Assembly: GCF_036324505.1 (NCBI RefSeq)
Contig: NC_086349.1
Location: 26,845,759 to 26,909,758 of the forward strand
Source of the DNA: Eleginops maclovinus
Taxonomy: Eukaryota; Chordata; Actinopteri; Perciformes; Eleginopidae
Reading direction: 5' to 3'
Length of the DNA stretch: 64,000 bases
The position numbers were made by a program, and so were the translations under genes. The notes beneath the pieces are model-generated. The model searched no databases. It saw nothing but the letters and a program-made list of their open reading frames with translations, and was not told the DNA's origin. This document shows positions 1-15,570 of this stretch, in pieces (positions within the stretch are counted from its first letter, which is position 1; every line of letters begins with the position of its first letter).

Positions 1-64
1 ACCCACATCTGAGAGCAGCGAGACAAACAGAGGAATGCAGTAACAGCCTTACAGTACAACTCCG

Positions 65-67
<3 letters not shown>

Positions 68-104
<37 letters not shown>
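68..104. repeat. (CA)n microsatellite, 37 bp
   Basis: Pure CA run on the + strand near the window edge. Confidence 0.95.
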
Positions 105-106
<2 letters not shown>

Positions 107-264
107 AAAACCGGCTCAAAGGACATCTGCGGCCTGGGCTTACATTAAATTTAAAACCCTAACATCTCTCCGTCTCCTCCTCTCTGAGGCTGTTCCCCAT
201 TACGATTTGATGTTTCCCTCCCTGCCCAGCTTTTATATGTGTATATATAAGTGTAGAATTTCCT

Positions 265-270
265 CTGTGT

Positions 271-315
<45 letters not shown>
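265..315. repeat. (GT)n microsatellite, about 50 bp
   Basis: GT run with one gtct interruption near its start. Confidence 0.95.
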
Positions 316-316
<1 letters not shown>

Positions 317-464
317 TTGGTTTGTTGTCGTTGAGAATCTGTTTCTGATTAAGCCGGCTCTCGCTAAGCTTTCCCTTTACTGCCACATTTGGGCCTTGTG
401 CTTGGCAGAGGGACCTTGAGAGGGAATATCATCCAAACCTTAATTGTTTTAAAGGCTGGCAGAC

Positions 465-635
<171 letters not shown>

Positions 636-1210
636 TCCCCATTCCTCCACACGCTCCTTTGTTCCCCGCTCCGTCTCCCAGGGTCTGACACAAATGAAGG
701 GATGAGAGGGATCTCATACAGCCCATAATGCTCCTCTCCTCGGGGACCCGGCAGCTCATTAACCTGCGTTAGTCTCCACATGCCTCCACTAAAGAGAGAC
801 ACCTGGCTCCCGAGGGCCCGAGTCCGGTCTCCTCCTTCCTCTTCATCTGAGGCTCTGACTCGTCATCGCGGTTATTGATGCCGATGAGTAGATTTGTCCG
901 TGATGTTCGCTGAGCTGTAATGTGACATGTTTACCACACATCGGAGTAATGACGTCCGCGTTATGTACAAGTGGATTTCCATGAATAACAAGTAGGGGCT
1001 CTGAAGGCAGCCGGGGGTCGGGACGGGAAGAGGCGGCGTTTCCCAGCAGACAGTAGTGTAACTTGATTACTTTCTTTTGGAGTACCTCAATAACAAAGAG
1101 AACACAAATACTAATAGGATGTTTTTTACTGGACATTTAAATATTTCTTAAAATGGATTAAATACTGTTTTCTATTCCGTTGTTATTAAAGCCATATCAC
1201 ACTACATACA
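636..1210. other. Unique flank sequence, nothing recognised
   Basis: Mixed-composition sequence between two tandem repeats. No coding, RNA or transposon signature was seen. Confidence 0.5.
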
Positions 1211-2004
1211 CCGTTATTACTCCCATAGTACTCTGATATTACTCCCATAGTACTCTGATATTACTCCCATAGTACTCTGATATTACTCCCATAGTACACC
1301 GATATTACTCCCATAGTACTCTGATATTACTCCCATAGTACTCTGCTATTATACTGATATTACTCCCATAGTACTCTGTTATTACTCCCATAGTACTCTG
1401 ATATTACTCCCATAGTACTCTGATATTACTCCCATAGTACACCGATATTACACCATTATAACACCTGTGTAACACCGATATTACTCCCATAGTACACCGA
1501 TATTACTCCCATAGTACTCTGATATTACTCCCATAGTACTCTGATATTACACTGATATTACTCGCATAGTACACTGATATTACTCCCATAGTACTCTGTT
1601 ATTACTCCCATAGTACTCTGCTATTATACTGATATTACTCCCATAGTACTCTGTTATTACTCCCATAGTACTCTGATATTACTCCCATAGTACTCTGATA
1701 TTACTCCCATAGTACTCTGCTATTACTCTGTTATTACTCCCATAGTACTCTGATATTACTCCCATAGTACTCTGATATTACTCCCATAGTACACCGATAT
1801 TACTCCCATAGTACTCTGTTATTACTCCCATAGTACTCTGTTATTACTCCCATAGTACTCTGTTATTACTCCCATAGTACTCTGATATTACTCCCATAGT
1901 ACTCTGATATTACTCCCATAGTACTCTGATATTACTCCCATAGTACTCTGATATTACTCCCATAGTACTCTGATATTACTCCCATAGTACTCTGATATTA
2001 CTCC
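1211..2004. repeat. 22-bp minisatellite, about 36 units
   Basis: The unit atattactcccatagtactctg repeats head to tail. Variants change the junction (ctctgtt, caccga, and ctctgctattatactgata insertions), and identical variants cluster as neighbours, which points to local duplication. Stops occur in all frames. Confidence 0.95.
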
Positions 2005-4051
<2,047 letters not shown>

Positions 4052-4152
4052 TGCTGACGCAGACTTTCTGTCCAGGTAATAGCCTGTAGCGGTGCCACAG
4101 GAGGACTGACATTTGCTGCCACCTTAACCGGCTCATTATCCAGCTTCAGTCT

Positions 4153-4192
4153 TCCTCTCCTCCTCCTCCTCCTCCTCCTCCTCCTCCTCCTC
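4153..4192. repeat. (TCC)n microsatellite, 40 bp
   Basis: Thirteen consecutive tcc triplets. Confidence 0.9.
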
Positions 4193-4343
4193 GGGGGGTA
4201 ATGAGGATTTTACTCCTCCCGTCCTGCTCCTGCGTATCGAGGTGGAGAGCTCACTATGTCTTGTGCTCTCTGCGCTGTTTTAGAACGAGTGCTCGCTCTT
4301 TGAAGGAACAATGCAGGAGAGCGTTGATCTCCTCATTGTGCTG

Positions 4344-4355
4344 CACACACACACA

Positions 4356-4409
<54 letters not shown>
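4344..4409. repeat. (CA)n microsatellite, 66 bp
   Basis: CA run with a single caaac interruption early on. Confidence 0.95.
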
Positions 4410-4410
<1 letters not shown>

Positions 4411-4589
4411 CTCATCTGTTAATCAGGCCTGATGCACGGACTGATTGGCTCTATTGTTCAACGCGCAGGCTTTTGAAACACACACACACACCTGCGTACA
4501 CACACCTGTCTTCCTTACGGCACGGGTTGATTGGAGGGTTGCTGTGTGTCGATGTGGGACAGACATCTTCATCAGGGCTGGAGGGATTG

Positions 4590-5020
4590 AAAGATGGCAG
4601 TAGGTCGAAAATACTACAAGCAAATGTGTATTTAAAGAAGCCATATTCTGCTTTTTGGGGTTTCCCTCTCCTGTAGTGTGTTTTAGTGCATGTAAATGGC
4701 CTGCAGAGGCTAAAATCCCCCGAAAACCGCCTCCGTTCGACTCCTCTGTTTACTATGGAACATAGTAGGATCACTGTTGAACACTCGCAGTTCTATTGGC
4801 TAGCGCTGCAACCGATTGTACGTGATAGGCTGAAGGGGGCGGGACATCTCTAAGTGGTTGCCCAATCACAACAGAGCCGGCGCCGCTAATCGATCAGAGC
4901 AGAATACATCAACATACAGACTGCAGCCAGCAACATGAGATGTGTTTGTTTAGAGGGTGTGTGAGCACAGTGGCTATACAGTGACACACACACACATCAA
5001 CTACCCGGCTGCTGGAACGC
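4590..5020 (+). mobile_element. Short non-autonomous DNA element, family A copy 1
   Basis: Shares nearly its whole length with the copy at 9371-9872. Shared blocks run from aagatggcagtag through ttctgctttttggggtttcc, gtgtgttttagtgc, ggcgggacatctctaag and atgagatg to gagcacagtggctatacagtgacac. It encodes nothing. The sequence resembles abundant fish MITE-like repeats that begin tttaaagaggccctatt. Its internal GT (4956-4963) and CA (4984-4996) tracts are short, unlike those of the sister copy. Superfamily not assigned. Confidence 0.75.
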
Positions 5021-6342
<1,322 letters not shown>

Positions 6343-6478
6343 GCACAGACAGTCTGTGAGTCATAATGTGTTTTGCAGTTCGGGGATGAGGCAGAGGCCT
6401 CTCACAGGTATCAGACGGCGTTACAGGTTCCCACAAGAGGAGGATTAGATGGCAATGTAAACACACCTTTTCTCCCTC

Positions 6479-6527
6479 TGTGTGTGTGTGTGTGTGTGTG
6501 TGTGGGTGTGTGTGTGTGTGTGTGTGT
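6479..6527. repeat. (GT)n microsatellite, 49 bp
   Basis: GT run with one gtgggtg interruption. Confidence 0.95.
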
Positions 6528-7071
6528 CAGCCCTGACTGCTCAGGATCTCTGGGAATATATGAACCTCGCTGCCTCTCAAACCTCCCGTCCTGTCGGTTC
6601 GGTTCAGGAAGCGCTCCCGTCCGCTCGCTGCTTTGTGACCCTGCTGTGAGATGAATCATTGTTGGCCGCTCCTGTTCTCAATATTTACTCTCAGAAAGTA
6701 ATGAAGCGACACTAAAGCGAGCGGCTGAATGAAGACGTTTCTCAGCTTCTCTTTTTACTCTCGCTGGCAGCAGACTCTCTGCTCGAACAGAGACGCTCTC
6801 AGAGCCAAGTGAGATGCCCATTTGGCCGGCACCTCACACTCTGCTTTGCTCTGTAAAACACTCTGAGGAGGAAGCGTCCTCACCAAGAAAATATGCCAAC
6901 TGTGACCAAAAGCTGTGCTCCCCCCCACTTTACACCCCTCACTCTCATGGACCTAGATCTGTGGACCAGTGTTAGACCAGAAGTGTTTTTGAATCAAAAC
7001 GAAGAGACTCGATATTATAGACTTTGATCAAGACAAGTTCAAATCTTGAAACACTGCCAGAGCCCAAACCG
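6528..7071. other. Unique flank sequence, nothing recognised
   Basis: Mixed composition with a short C run near 6920. It leads into the 40-bp minisatellite. Confidence 0.4.
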
Positions 7072-7554
7072 TGTTCCCTTCAGTGTTTACTTCCTGTCTG
7101 TCTTCTCTGCTGTTCCCTTCAGTGTTTACTTCCTGTCTGTCTTCTCCTGCTGTTCCCTTCAGTGTTTACTTCCTGTCTGTCTTCTCTGCTGTTTCCCTTC
7201 AGTGTTTACTTCCTGTCTGTCTTCTTCTGCTGTTTCCCTTCAGTGTTTACTCCTGTCTGTCTTCTTCTGCTGTTCCCTTTAGTGTTTACTTCCTGTCTGT
7301 CTTCTTCTGCTGTTTCCCTTCAGTGTTTACTTCCTGTCTGTCTTATCCTGCTGTTTCCCTTCAGTGTTTACTTCCTGTCTGTCTTCTTCTGCTGTTTCCC
7401 TTCAGTGTTTACTTCCTGTCTGTCTTCTCCTGCTGTTTCCCTTCAGTGTTTACTTCCTGTCTGTCTTCTTCTGCTGTTCCCTTCAGTGTTTACTTCCTGT
7501 CTGTCTTCTCCTGCTGTTCCCTTCAGTGTTTACTACCTGTCTGTCTTCTTCTGA
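7072..7554. repeat. About 40-bp minisatellite, about 12 units
   Basis: The unit is tgttcccttcagtgttta followed by cttcctgtctgtcttctcctgc, 39-41 bp depending on single-base indels. A related tract occurs at 12030-12136 and a shortened 30-bp form at 11633-11833. A 176-residue + strand frame across it is a repeat artefact. Confidence 0.93.
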
Positions 7555-7712
7555 TGATTTCTCTGACGTCCAGCGATCTGTCTTGTTGAATTGACCGGAC
7601 TACTTTCTGCGGATTGATATGATTGCACCTTGTCTGTTAATCCTCCTAGCAGCGCAGTATTAGTGAGTATTAACAACCTCTCGAATGTCCAAATGGACCA
7701 ATTAGAATCAAG
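7555..7712 (+). mobile_element. Dispersed repeat family B, copy 1
   Basis: Sequence from tttctctgacgtccagcga to ccaattagaatcaag is closely matched at 11841-11996 and more distantly at 15402-15570. The neighbouring minisatellite also accompanies copy 2, so both are parts of one dispersed element. No protein is encoded. Confidence 0.7.
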
Positions 7713-8109
7713 TTTGCCACTAAGCCGTGTAATAAGTAGCCGTTTTCTTGTAGATTATTGTCGAATGAAAGATTCTGGAGGAGAAATCCGTGCTTGTTTT
7801 GTATTTGTTGGGAAAGATTGTTGAGAGTAAGCTGTGTTGCGGTCTAGCAGATTTGTTTTGGCTCTCTTGAGTTGTTTTTATTTCAATGTTTGGGGCGTTT
7901 TGGCTCTTGGGAGGCTTGTTTCGGGGCTCTCACTGGGGTTTTTGAGGGCGTTGTCTTAAGGCCGCTCAGCATGGGACTAAGCATGTGTAGTAAACATGTA
8001 TGGGAGGGGATTAACATGAAGCCCCCCCACCTCAGGCACACTCTGTCACAGATCTGTCAGGCCTCTCAGAGACCCCCACTGCAGGGCCCTCATCTGTCAA
8101 CAGGCACAA

Positions 8110-9370
<1,261 letters not shown>

Positions 9371-9731
9371 AGGATGGCAGTAGATTGAAATACTAAAAGG
9401 AGATGTGTGTTTAAAGAGGCCCTATTCTGCTTTTTGGGGTTTCCCTCTCCTGTAGTGTGTTTTAGTGCGTGTAAATGGTCTGCAGAGGCTAAAATCCACC
9501 TCAAAAAACGCCTCAATTGGACTCCTCTGTTTACTTCCGGAACAAAGTGACATCACTACGGAACACTCGCAGGTCTATTGGCTGGCGCTTCAACACACTG
9601 TACGTGATAGGCTAAAGGGGGCGGGACATCTCTAAGCCGGTTGACCAATCAGAGCAGACTACATCAACGTACAGACTGCGCTCGCTTATTGAGTGACACG
9701 AACGCCGCCAACATGAGATGCGTTTGTTTAG

Positions 9732-9734
<3 letters not shown>

Positions 9735-9769
<35 letters not shown>
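9735..9769. repeat. (GT)n tract inside family A copy 2
   Basis: About 17 GT units where the sister copy at 4956-4963 has three to four. Confidence 0.95.
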
Positions 9770-9771
<2 letters not shown>

Positions 9772-9788
9772 CACAGTGGCTATACAGT

Positions 9789-9789
<1 letters not shown>

Positions 9790-9855
<66 letters not shown>

Positions 9856-9860
9856 ACACT
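9790..9860. repeat. (CA)n tract inside family A copy 2
   Basis: About 35 CA units where the sister copy at 4984-4996 has six. Confidence 0.95.
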
Positions 9861-9872
9861 CAGCTGGAATAA

Positions 9873-10649
9873 CACTTTTTGTGACCTTATGATTTTGTGA
9901 TTATGACTGAGCTTCTTTCCAAAGTGAGATTGTCACGTTATGGGTGGGGGGGGCGGTGTTTCATGGGTGATGTGTGGGACTCATTAATAATAATGCTATG
10001 GATTCCAGAGGTCAATCTGCCGCCACGCCGCATTAAAGGACGGGTGATCTGAGCGAGGAATGATCGATAGGCGACCCCCTGTGGAGTTCCGCTGCTCCGC
10101 CCCCCCCCGCCTGCATAAATGTGAATATATTTATTGCTCCTATAAGACGATAATCTGATTATCTTTGAGTAGAAGCGAAACAAGACCTTTAAAGGTAGGA
10201 GGCGGAAGGCTTAGACAGACGGCGCTTTCACCCAGGAGTTGTGTCCCGTGGGAAACTAAAAACCAATCAGAGAGGGGGTTAGAGCCCCAACCCTCGAAGC
10301 CAACATGTTCAAGTGCAAGCAAGATATTTAACCCTAAATCTCTCAGCTAAATGAGCTATAAGACCCTCCAAAGGTTGTCTTACCTAATGCTTCGTTCATC
10401 CTGGACGTGGAGCTAACTTTTTGCCATCATCAATTCAGAAATAAGCATTTAAAAAAGGTTCGCCGGCGGTCTCGCCAATGAATTCCTGGTTTCTATTAAT
10501 CTGTATCAGGATGTTGTTATTTTGACATCCTTTTGACTCTTAGGGAAAGGGAAAGACAATTAACACGAGGCGAAACTGCTCCTACCGTCCGGTGTGAACG
10601 CACTTTGAACCCTGGACTTTGGGGAACTCTCATTCCCCATTTTTCTGAT
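9873..10649. other. Flank between family A copy 2 and the LINE remnant
   Basis: Contains short G and C runs (9944-9952, 10099-10108) and AT-rich stretches. Nothing was recognised. Confidence 0.35.
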
Positions 10650-10950
10650 ATTTTACCACCAAACTCCACAGGATGTCTTTCCTCCCTGTGGCCGTAAAAC
10701 TCTATAACTCCTTCTCCTTCGGCAGGGCGTACAGCCACACCTCCACTATGTGCAATATCACGTATTATAACGTGTGCAATGACGTATCGGCCACTACGTT
10801 GTGCTGCACCGGTTTTACTTTTAGTTCATGAACTTGAGTTTAATTTGCTCTTTTTACTCCACTATCATTATTATTGTTGTTATTGTGGTTATTACATCTC
10901 CTAAGAATGTCCTCCAGGATAAATAAAGTCTTACCTCATCTTATTTTAGA
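10650..10950 (+). mobile_element. 3' end of a LINE (non-LTR retrotransposon), 5'-truncated
   Basis: A short frame reads KLHRMSFLPVAVKLYNS from about position 10660. This fits the C-terminal end of fish LINE ORF2 proteins, which often finish in a phrase like SFLPxAVRLYN. It is followed by a 3' UTR-like stretch with ttattattgttgttattgtg and a terminal ccaggataaataaagtctta, the usual form of fish LINE tails. Almost all of the reverse transcriptase is absent. Clade not determined. Confidence 0.55.
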
Positions 10951-11355
10951 GACCAATCAACAGGAACTTGCTCATGCGTTTGTGTGGTTTAGTTTGCGGT
11001 CGTGGCCCATCAGTCCTCTGAGGCAGCTGCCCAGATCTGTCTCCTGCCCGGCGTGAGGTGAGGGTCGGGGAGGAGGGGGAGACAGGACCTCTGGCTGCAG
11101 GCAGCATGTCAGCTGGGCCTGTTCTCCAGACCCCCCCCACCCCCTCATCCTCCACCCCTCAGCCCCGTCTCCAATCAGTGACGGGCGGATGGTTTTGGGA
11201 GGCGTTGCGGGACCGGTTAGTTCCGCCCGCGTTATTGGGTCCTCATTGGGGATTATTGTTATTGAATTATGGAGGGCCTCCCTTCAGACGCTCCGCGGCA
11301 GGAAGTCGGCACGGCAGGCCTTCACGCAGCTGCTGATGTGTGACGCTCTGTCCCG

Positions 11356-11420
11356 CCCTCCTCACCCTCCTCACCCTCCTCACCCTCCTCACCCTCCTCA
11401 CCCTCCTCACACTCCTCACA
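11356..11420. repeat. 9-bp tandem repeat, about 7 units
   Basis: The unit cctcaccct is repeated, with the last two copies changed to cctcacact/cctcacact-like forms. Confidence 0.9.
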
Positions 11421-11632
11421 CTTCTGTTTCACACATGTAGCTGCTGTTTGTCCTCAAACCCCCCCCAAAAAACAGGACAAACTGCAGAGGCACCAAGCAG
11501 CGATCCTACTCAGGATAAAGTCCAGGGAAGATCATAGTTGGATCAGTTTATTTTCTAAGCTTTAGACAAATAAAACACAAAGAACGATGGCTTATAAGGT
11601 CCTCTCTCGCCCTGGGAGAAACGTTAAACGAC

Positions 11633-11833
11633 GTTTACTTCCTGTCTGCTGTTCCCTTTAGTGATTACTTCCTGTCTGCTGTTCCCTTTAGTGAGTACTT
11701 CCTGTCTGCTGTTCCCTTTAGTGATTACTTCCTGTCTGCTGTTCCCTTTAGTGATTACTTCCTGTCTGCTGTTCCCTTTAGTGATTACTTCCTGTCTGCT
11801 GTTCCCTTTAGTGATTACTTCCTGTCTCTCTTC
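11633..11833. repeat. 30-bp minisatellite, about 6.7 units
   Basis: The unit is gattacttcctgtctgctg followed by ttccctttagt, less one base at the join. It is a shortened relative of the 40-bp unit at 7072-7554 that lacks the tcttctcctgc block. Copies are nearly identical, so amplification is recent. Confidence 0.93.
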
Positions 11834-11840
11834 TGTTAAT

Positions 11841-11996
11841 TTCTCTGACGTCCAGCGATCTACCTTTTTAAATTGACCGGACTTCTTTCTGCGGATTGAT
11901 ATGACTGCGCTTTGTCTCTTAAACCTCTTTTGCAACGCTCTGTTATTGAGAATTAACCCACTCTGGAAGGTCCAAATTGACCAATTAGAATTGATT
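11841..11996 (+). mobile_element. Dispersed repeat family B, copy 2
   Basis: Matches 7555-7712 from ttctctgacgtccagcgatct through ctttctgcggattgatatga to ccaattagaatt. Related minisatellite units lie on both sides of it. Confidence 0.7.
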
Positions 11997-12029
11997 ATTT
12001 AATTTTGCTCTGTCATTAGCAGCAGCATT

Positions 12030-12136
12030 CTCTCTTCTCCTGCTGTTCCCTTTAGTGTTTACTTCCTGTCTCTCTTCTTCTGCTGTTCCCTTTAGTGTTT
12101 ACTTCCTGTCTCTCTTCTCCTGCTGTTCCCTTAGTG
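12030..12136. repeat. 40-bp minisatellite, about 2.7 units
   Basis: Units ctcttctcctgctgttcc plus ctttagtgtttacttcctgt match the array at 7072-7554. Confidence 0.9.
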
Positions 12137-12403
12137 TACCGTAAACCTTTCTTGGTGCCTCATCACCCCTCCACCTGTCTCCAAAAATAAAACAGTGCCT
12201 TAATCCTCCTTCAGAGCAGAAACACTGACTTAAATAACCAGCATATTGACTCTTAGTAATGAAACATTGACTTTTAGCTTCTGAGAGTAATTCTGTTTGA
12301 ATCAAATTGGTTGTAAATAGTGAAAGTGAATGAGGCTTCATGTTTGAGAAACTCTGGGCAATACGCAGACCTGATTCCAGTTCATATGAGCTACTCAGAC
12401 AGG

Positions 12404-12421
12404 TACACACATACACACACA

Positions 12422-12466
<45 letters not shown>
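12404..12466. repeat. (CA)n microsatellite, 63 bp
   Basis: CA run with two cata interruptions at its left end. Confidence 0.95.
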
Positions 12467-12468
<2 letters not shown>

Positions 12469-12607
12469 AAGGAATGCACCTTTTATAGTCATTGCCTTCA
12501 GGCTGGCATTAAGCGAGCATCAGGAGGATGAATAAATGGAAAGTGTGAGGCAGACAGATGAGGTGTGTGAAGGGGGTCACATGGGGAGAGCTCTGGGTGG
12601 GGTTTGA

Positions 12608-12624
12608 GGGGGGGGGGGGGGGGG
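12608..12624. repeat. Poly-G run, 17 bp
   Basis: Seventeen consecutive G on the + strand. Confidence 0.95.
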
Positions 12625-12813
12625 TAGGTTTCCTGTCTTTCCATATCATCTGTTGCCATCCTCGGCATTCCTCACCCCCAAAACTCCCCCATCCCCTGCT
12701 GCTGTCTGGCCTCAACACCCCAACGCCTGAACCCTCACACTCGTGTTCAGTGGAGGGGCTCAGACCCAGAGACATCCGGGAGACTGGAAACCATTTATGC
12801 ATGTATGAATGTT

Positions 12814-12923
<110 letters not shown>

Positions 12924-12972
12924 TCAGCTCCATGCCTTTGTAAGGAATTGAGATTATGATTCCCCTTTGTGC

Positions 12973-13011
12973 CGCAGCCGGAGGATTACAGGAGGTGATC
13001 CTCCGGCTGCG
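12973..13011. other. Perfect 14-bp GC-rich inverted repeat with 11-nt loop
   Basis: cgcagccggaggat (12973-12986) is exactly complementary to atcctccggctgcg (12998-13011), separated by tacaggaggtg. The stem is too short for a microRNA precursor. Confidence 0.85.
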
Positions 13012-13499
13012 CTGATTTCTCGAGACCCTCCTCTCACACGGTTTACAGACAGTCACAGGATTGGTCGATGTCAGGAAACTATTAACGGCAAACTAAGTGA
13101 ATTCTTCGCGGTGATGCTCAGCCGATTACTGCCGAGGTAATCTGGTTAGAGAGTTGACTAAATCTCAGGGATTAATTTATATCCCCCAGGAAACAGTTCA
13201 TGACACCACGGCCGCCTCCAGGATCGCTTCCTCCTGACCAGCCGACACACTCCTTACATGAGATAGCTCATGGGGAGATTAGGTGACCTCAGGCAAACAC
13301 ACACACATGCACACACACACGGTGGATTTACACCTAAATGATAAAACATCTGCACGTCTGTCTCTTCATACAAACATATAATCCTCTTGGGACTCAAATC
13401 AAAAGAGCCTGAGCTGTTTGTGTTTTAAATAACCAAACTGAAATGATCACTGCTTCTGTGTTTACGGTGTTGTAGTGCTCAAGATCAGACCACTTTTGG

Positions 13500-14145
13500 A
13501 GGGTAACAAACACATGCTTACTCCGCCGTTTCTCTGTCTAAGTCAAAGAGGAAGAAGGCTTTAGTTCAAGACCAAAGCTGCCTAAATTGCCCGTGCTGAT
13601 TGGATGTGAAGCGTCCTGATTCCGATGCAACAAATAACACACAACACATGGAGAAGGAGTGTTTACTAAAGATGGATTTAAATCTCTTAGTGTTTGCATG
13701 TTTTTGTTTGCTCATCAAAAGCAAAATTCCTGCAATTAAAATCCACCTTTTAAGTTTTTATCCCGTCTTGTCTCCGACAAGAGGAAGCAGGACTTATAAC
13801 CTGACTGCAGCTGCTTAAACTGCGTTTGCATTGTTTTGTTTATTTGTTGACATGAAGCGTCCTGCTTCCAGTGCAACGTATAACAAACACAACATGGAAG
13901 TGGAGTGTTTACTAAAGAGCGTTAAGTGGATTTAAATCTCTTAGTGTGTGCTTGCTTTTGTTTGTTCTTCAAAGACAAAGCAACCTCTCCTTCATTTTTG
14001 TCTTGTCTCAGATAAAGAGGAAGCAGGATTTCTTTCAAGACTGATGTATAACTGCATGAACTGCCTGTTCATCGTCTGATTTATCTGTTGACATGATAGC
14101 TGTGATTGGATGTTAAACGTCTTGCTTCAAATTCAACCAATATCT
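13500..14145. repeat. Degenerate tandem duplication, about 255-bp period
   Basis: Three landmarks repeat at 13603, 13854 and 14115 (aagcgtcctgattcc, aagcgtcctgcttcc, aaacgtcttgcttc). The intervening blocks gtgtttactaaag, tttaaatctcttagtgt and agaggaagcagga recur in order, with moderate divergence. Confidence 0.75.
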
Positions 14146-14689
14146 CAAAAATACATGCATGAGAAGATGCTGTATTTGATTTCAGCTCCTTGGTTTGCTC
14201 CTAGAAAACAAATCCATCTGGGATGCTTTTTGATTATTCTCTCCAGACATTCTCATGGTTGATTTCTGCTGCTTTGGCATTTACAGAGGCGAACAAAGAG
14301 ACATTTTTACTTGTTTTCCGTGGTTGTTTTTATGGAGTTGGGGGTATTTCCGATTCCAGAATCTGCGGAGAGCTTGTCATGCATTGTGGGACTCCCACTC
14401 GTCTTTAGTCCAGCACCAGTGAACTCTAAACCTCCGCTGTCTTGACGTGCAGGGTGCTCAAACTGTCAGCTGTTTCAGACTGTTTTCATGACCCCTGGGT
14501 GATACAGCGGCTGAATCTGATCCTGACTCTGTTTTCTCTGGCTGCTGCAGTGTGTGATGAGTGCTCTGTCCCTGCTGCCATCTTCAGACTCTCTGTGTGT
14601 GTTCTCACACTCTACAGATGAGCTCTGAGAGGCTGTTCTCACATAGAAAGGGATGCATGTATGATGCATATGTGTATATTCCCAGTAAT

Positions 14690-15400
14690 CATGAACCAGG
14701 AAGTATAAAGAACAACAAGGTCTGCTTAAGGAGAAGATCTGGGTCGATGAGAGGGAAAAAGAAGATGCTGTTCGGACTCAGTGTGAGGAAGAATTGACTT
14801 ATCCATCATGTGACTTCCAGCCTTTGTAGGTTTTCTAACCGAAACCACAATCTTTTCTTATGTCTTACCGAGTATTTCTCATGCAAAGTTGGGTTTTGAA
14901 TCAGCATTATGCATTTTAGGAGAATAAATAGTTGTTTTACTGCATCAAAAAGAGGATGAACTGGTTGTCTGATGATAGTCAAACCCTTATATGATGATAC
15001 TTTGCAATGGTCTGGGACGTAAAAAAGAACCAGAAAGTATAAACAGCACTGAAGTTTGCTTAAAGAGGTTGCTTTGGGTTGCTTCTGTATTTATTTTAAC
15101 CCAAACCACAATATTTTCCTACACTTTTTTCCTGCAAAAACTTTTAAGCTTTACAAAGAAAACAGAGCAGAAAATGCTGCTTGACTTTGGAGGGAAAACA
15201 CACCGCTGTTTGGGGATCATTTGTAAATGTAGTCCAGACATTTGTATTTAAATCGACGTAATAATGAACCGGTGTGAGGCAGGGAATGATTCATGTGTTA
15301 CGTGACTTCCATGCTTCAGTTACACGACTTTTGTGGGTGTTTAAACCCAAACCACCGCATTTTTCTTGTAGTTCGGTTGCCTTCAAACACACCAAGCTGT
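14690..15400. repeat. Degenerate tandem duplication, about 250-bp period
   Basis: ccgaaaccacaa (14842), cccaaaccacaat (15100) and cccaaaccaccgc (15345) lie in similar context. aaccaggaagtataaag (14694) recurs as aaccagaaagtataaac (15027). Copies are old and partly deleted. Confidence 0.6.
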
Positions 15401-15401
15401 T

Positions 15402-15570
15402 TATTTGTTGTTTACTTCTTCTGTTAGTTTATGTTACCTCTAGCGCTCCGTCTTTTAACCCCTTTCTTCTCTTGATGCTCCTTAGCAACGGTCCTTATAG
15501 TCCTTGAAAACGGTCTGTTACTGGATTAACAACGTGTCACATGTTCTGAATTGACCAATCAGAATCGAGC
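15402..15570 (+). mobile_element. Dispersed repeat family B, copy 3 (diverged, no minisatellite)
   Basis: Follows the order gtttacttcttctg, ctagcgctccgtctt, ccttagcaacggtc, ttactggattaac, aattgaccaatcagaatcga. It is recognisably the same element as 7555-7712 but more diverged, and it has a single gtttacttc unit instead of an array. Confidence 0.55.

Larger units (their letters stand above)
9371..9872 (+). mobile_element. Element family A copy 2, carrying expanded microsatellites
   Basis: Aligns end to end with 4590-5020. The homologous GT and CA positions have grown here to (GT)n at 9735-9769 and (CA)n at 9790-9860, separated by the conserved gagcacagtggctatacagt. This makes the copy about 70 bp longer than its sister. 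Confidence 0.78.

Noticed and set aside
12973..13011. microRNA precursor
   Set aside because: A 14-bp stem is too short for Drosha/Dicer processing and no longer pairing surrounds it.
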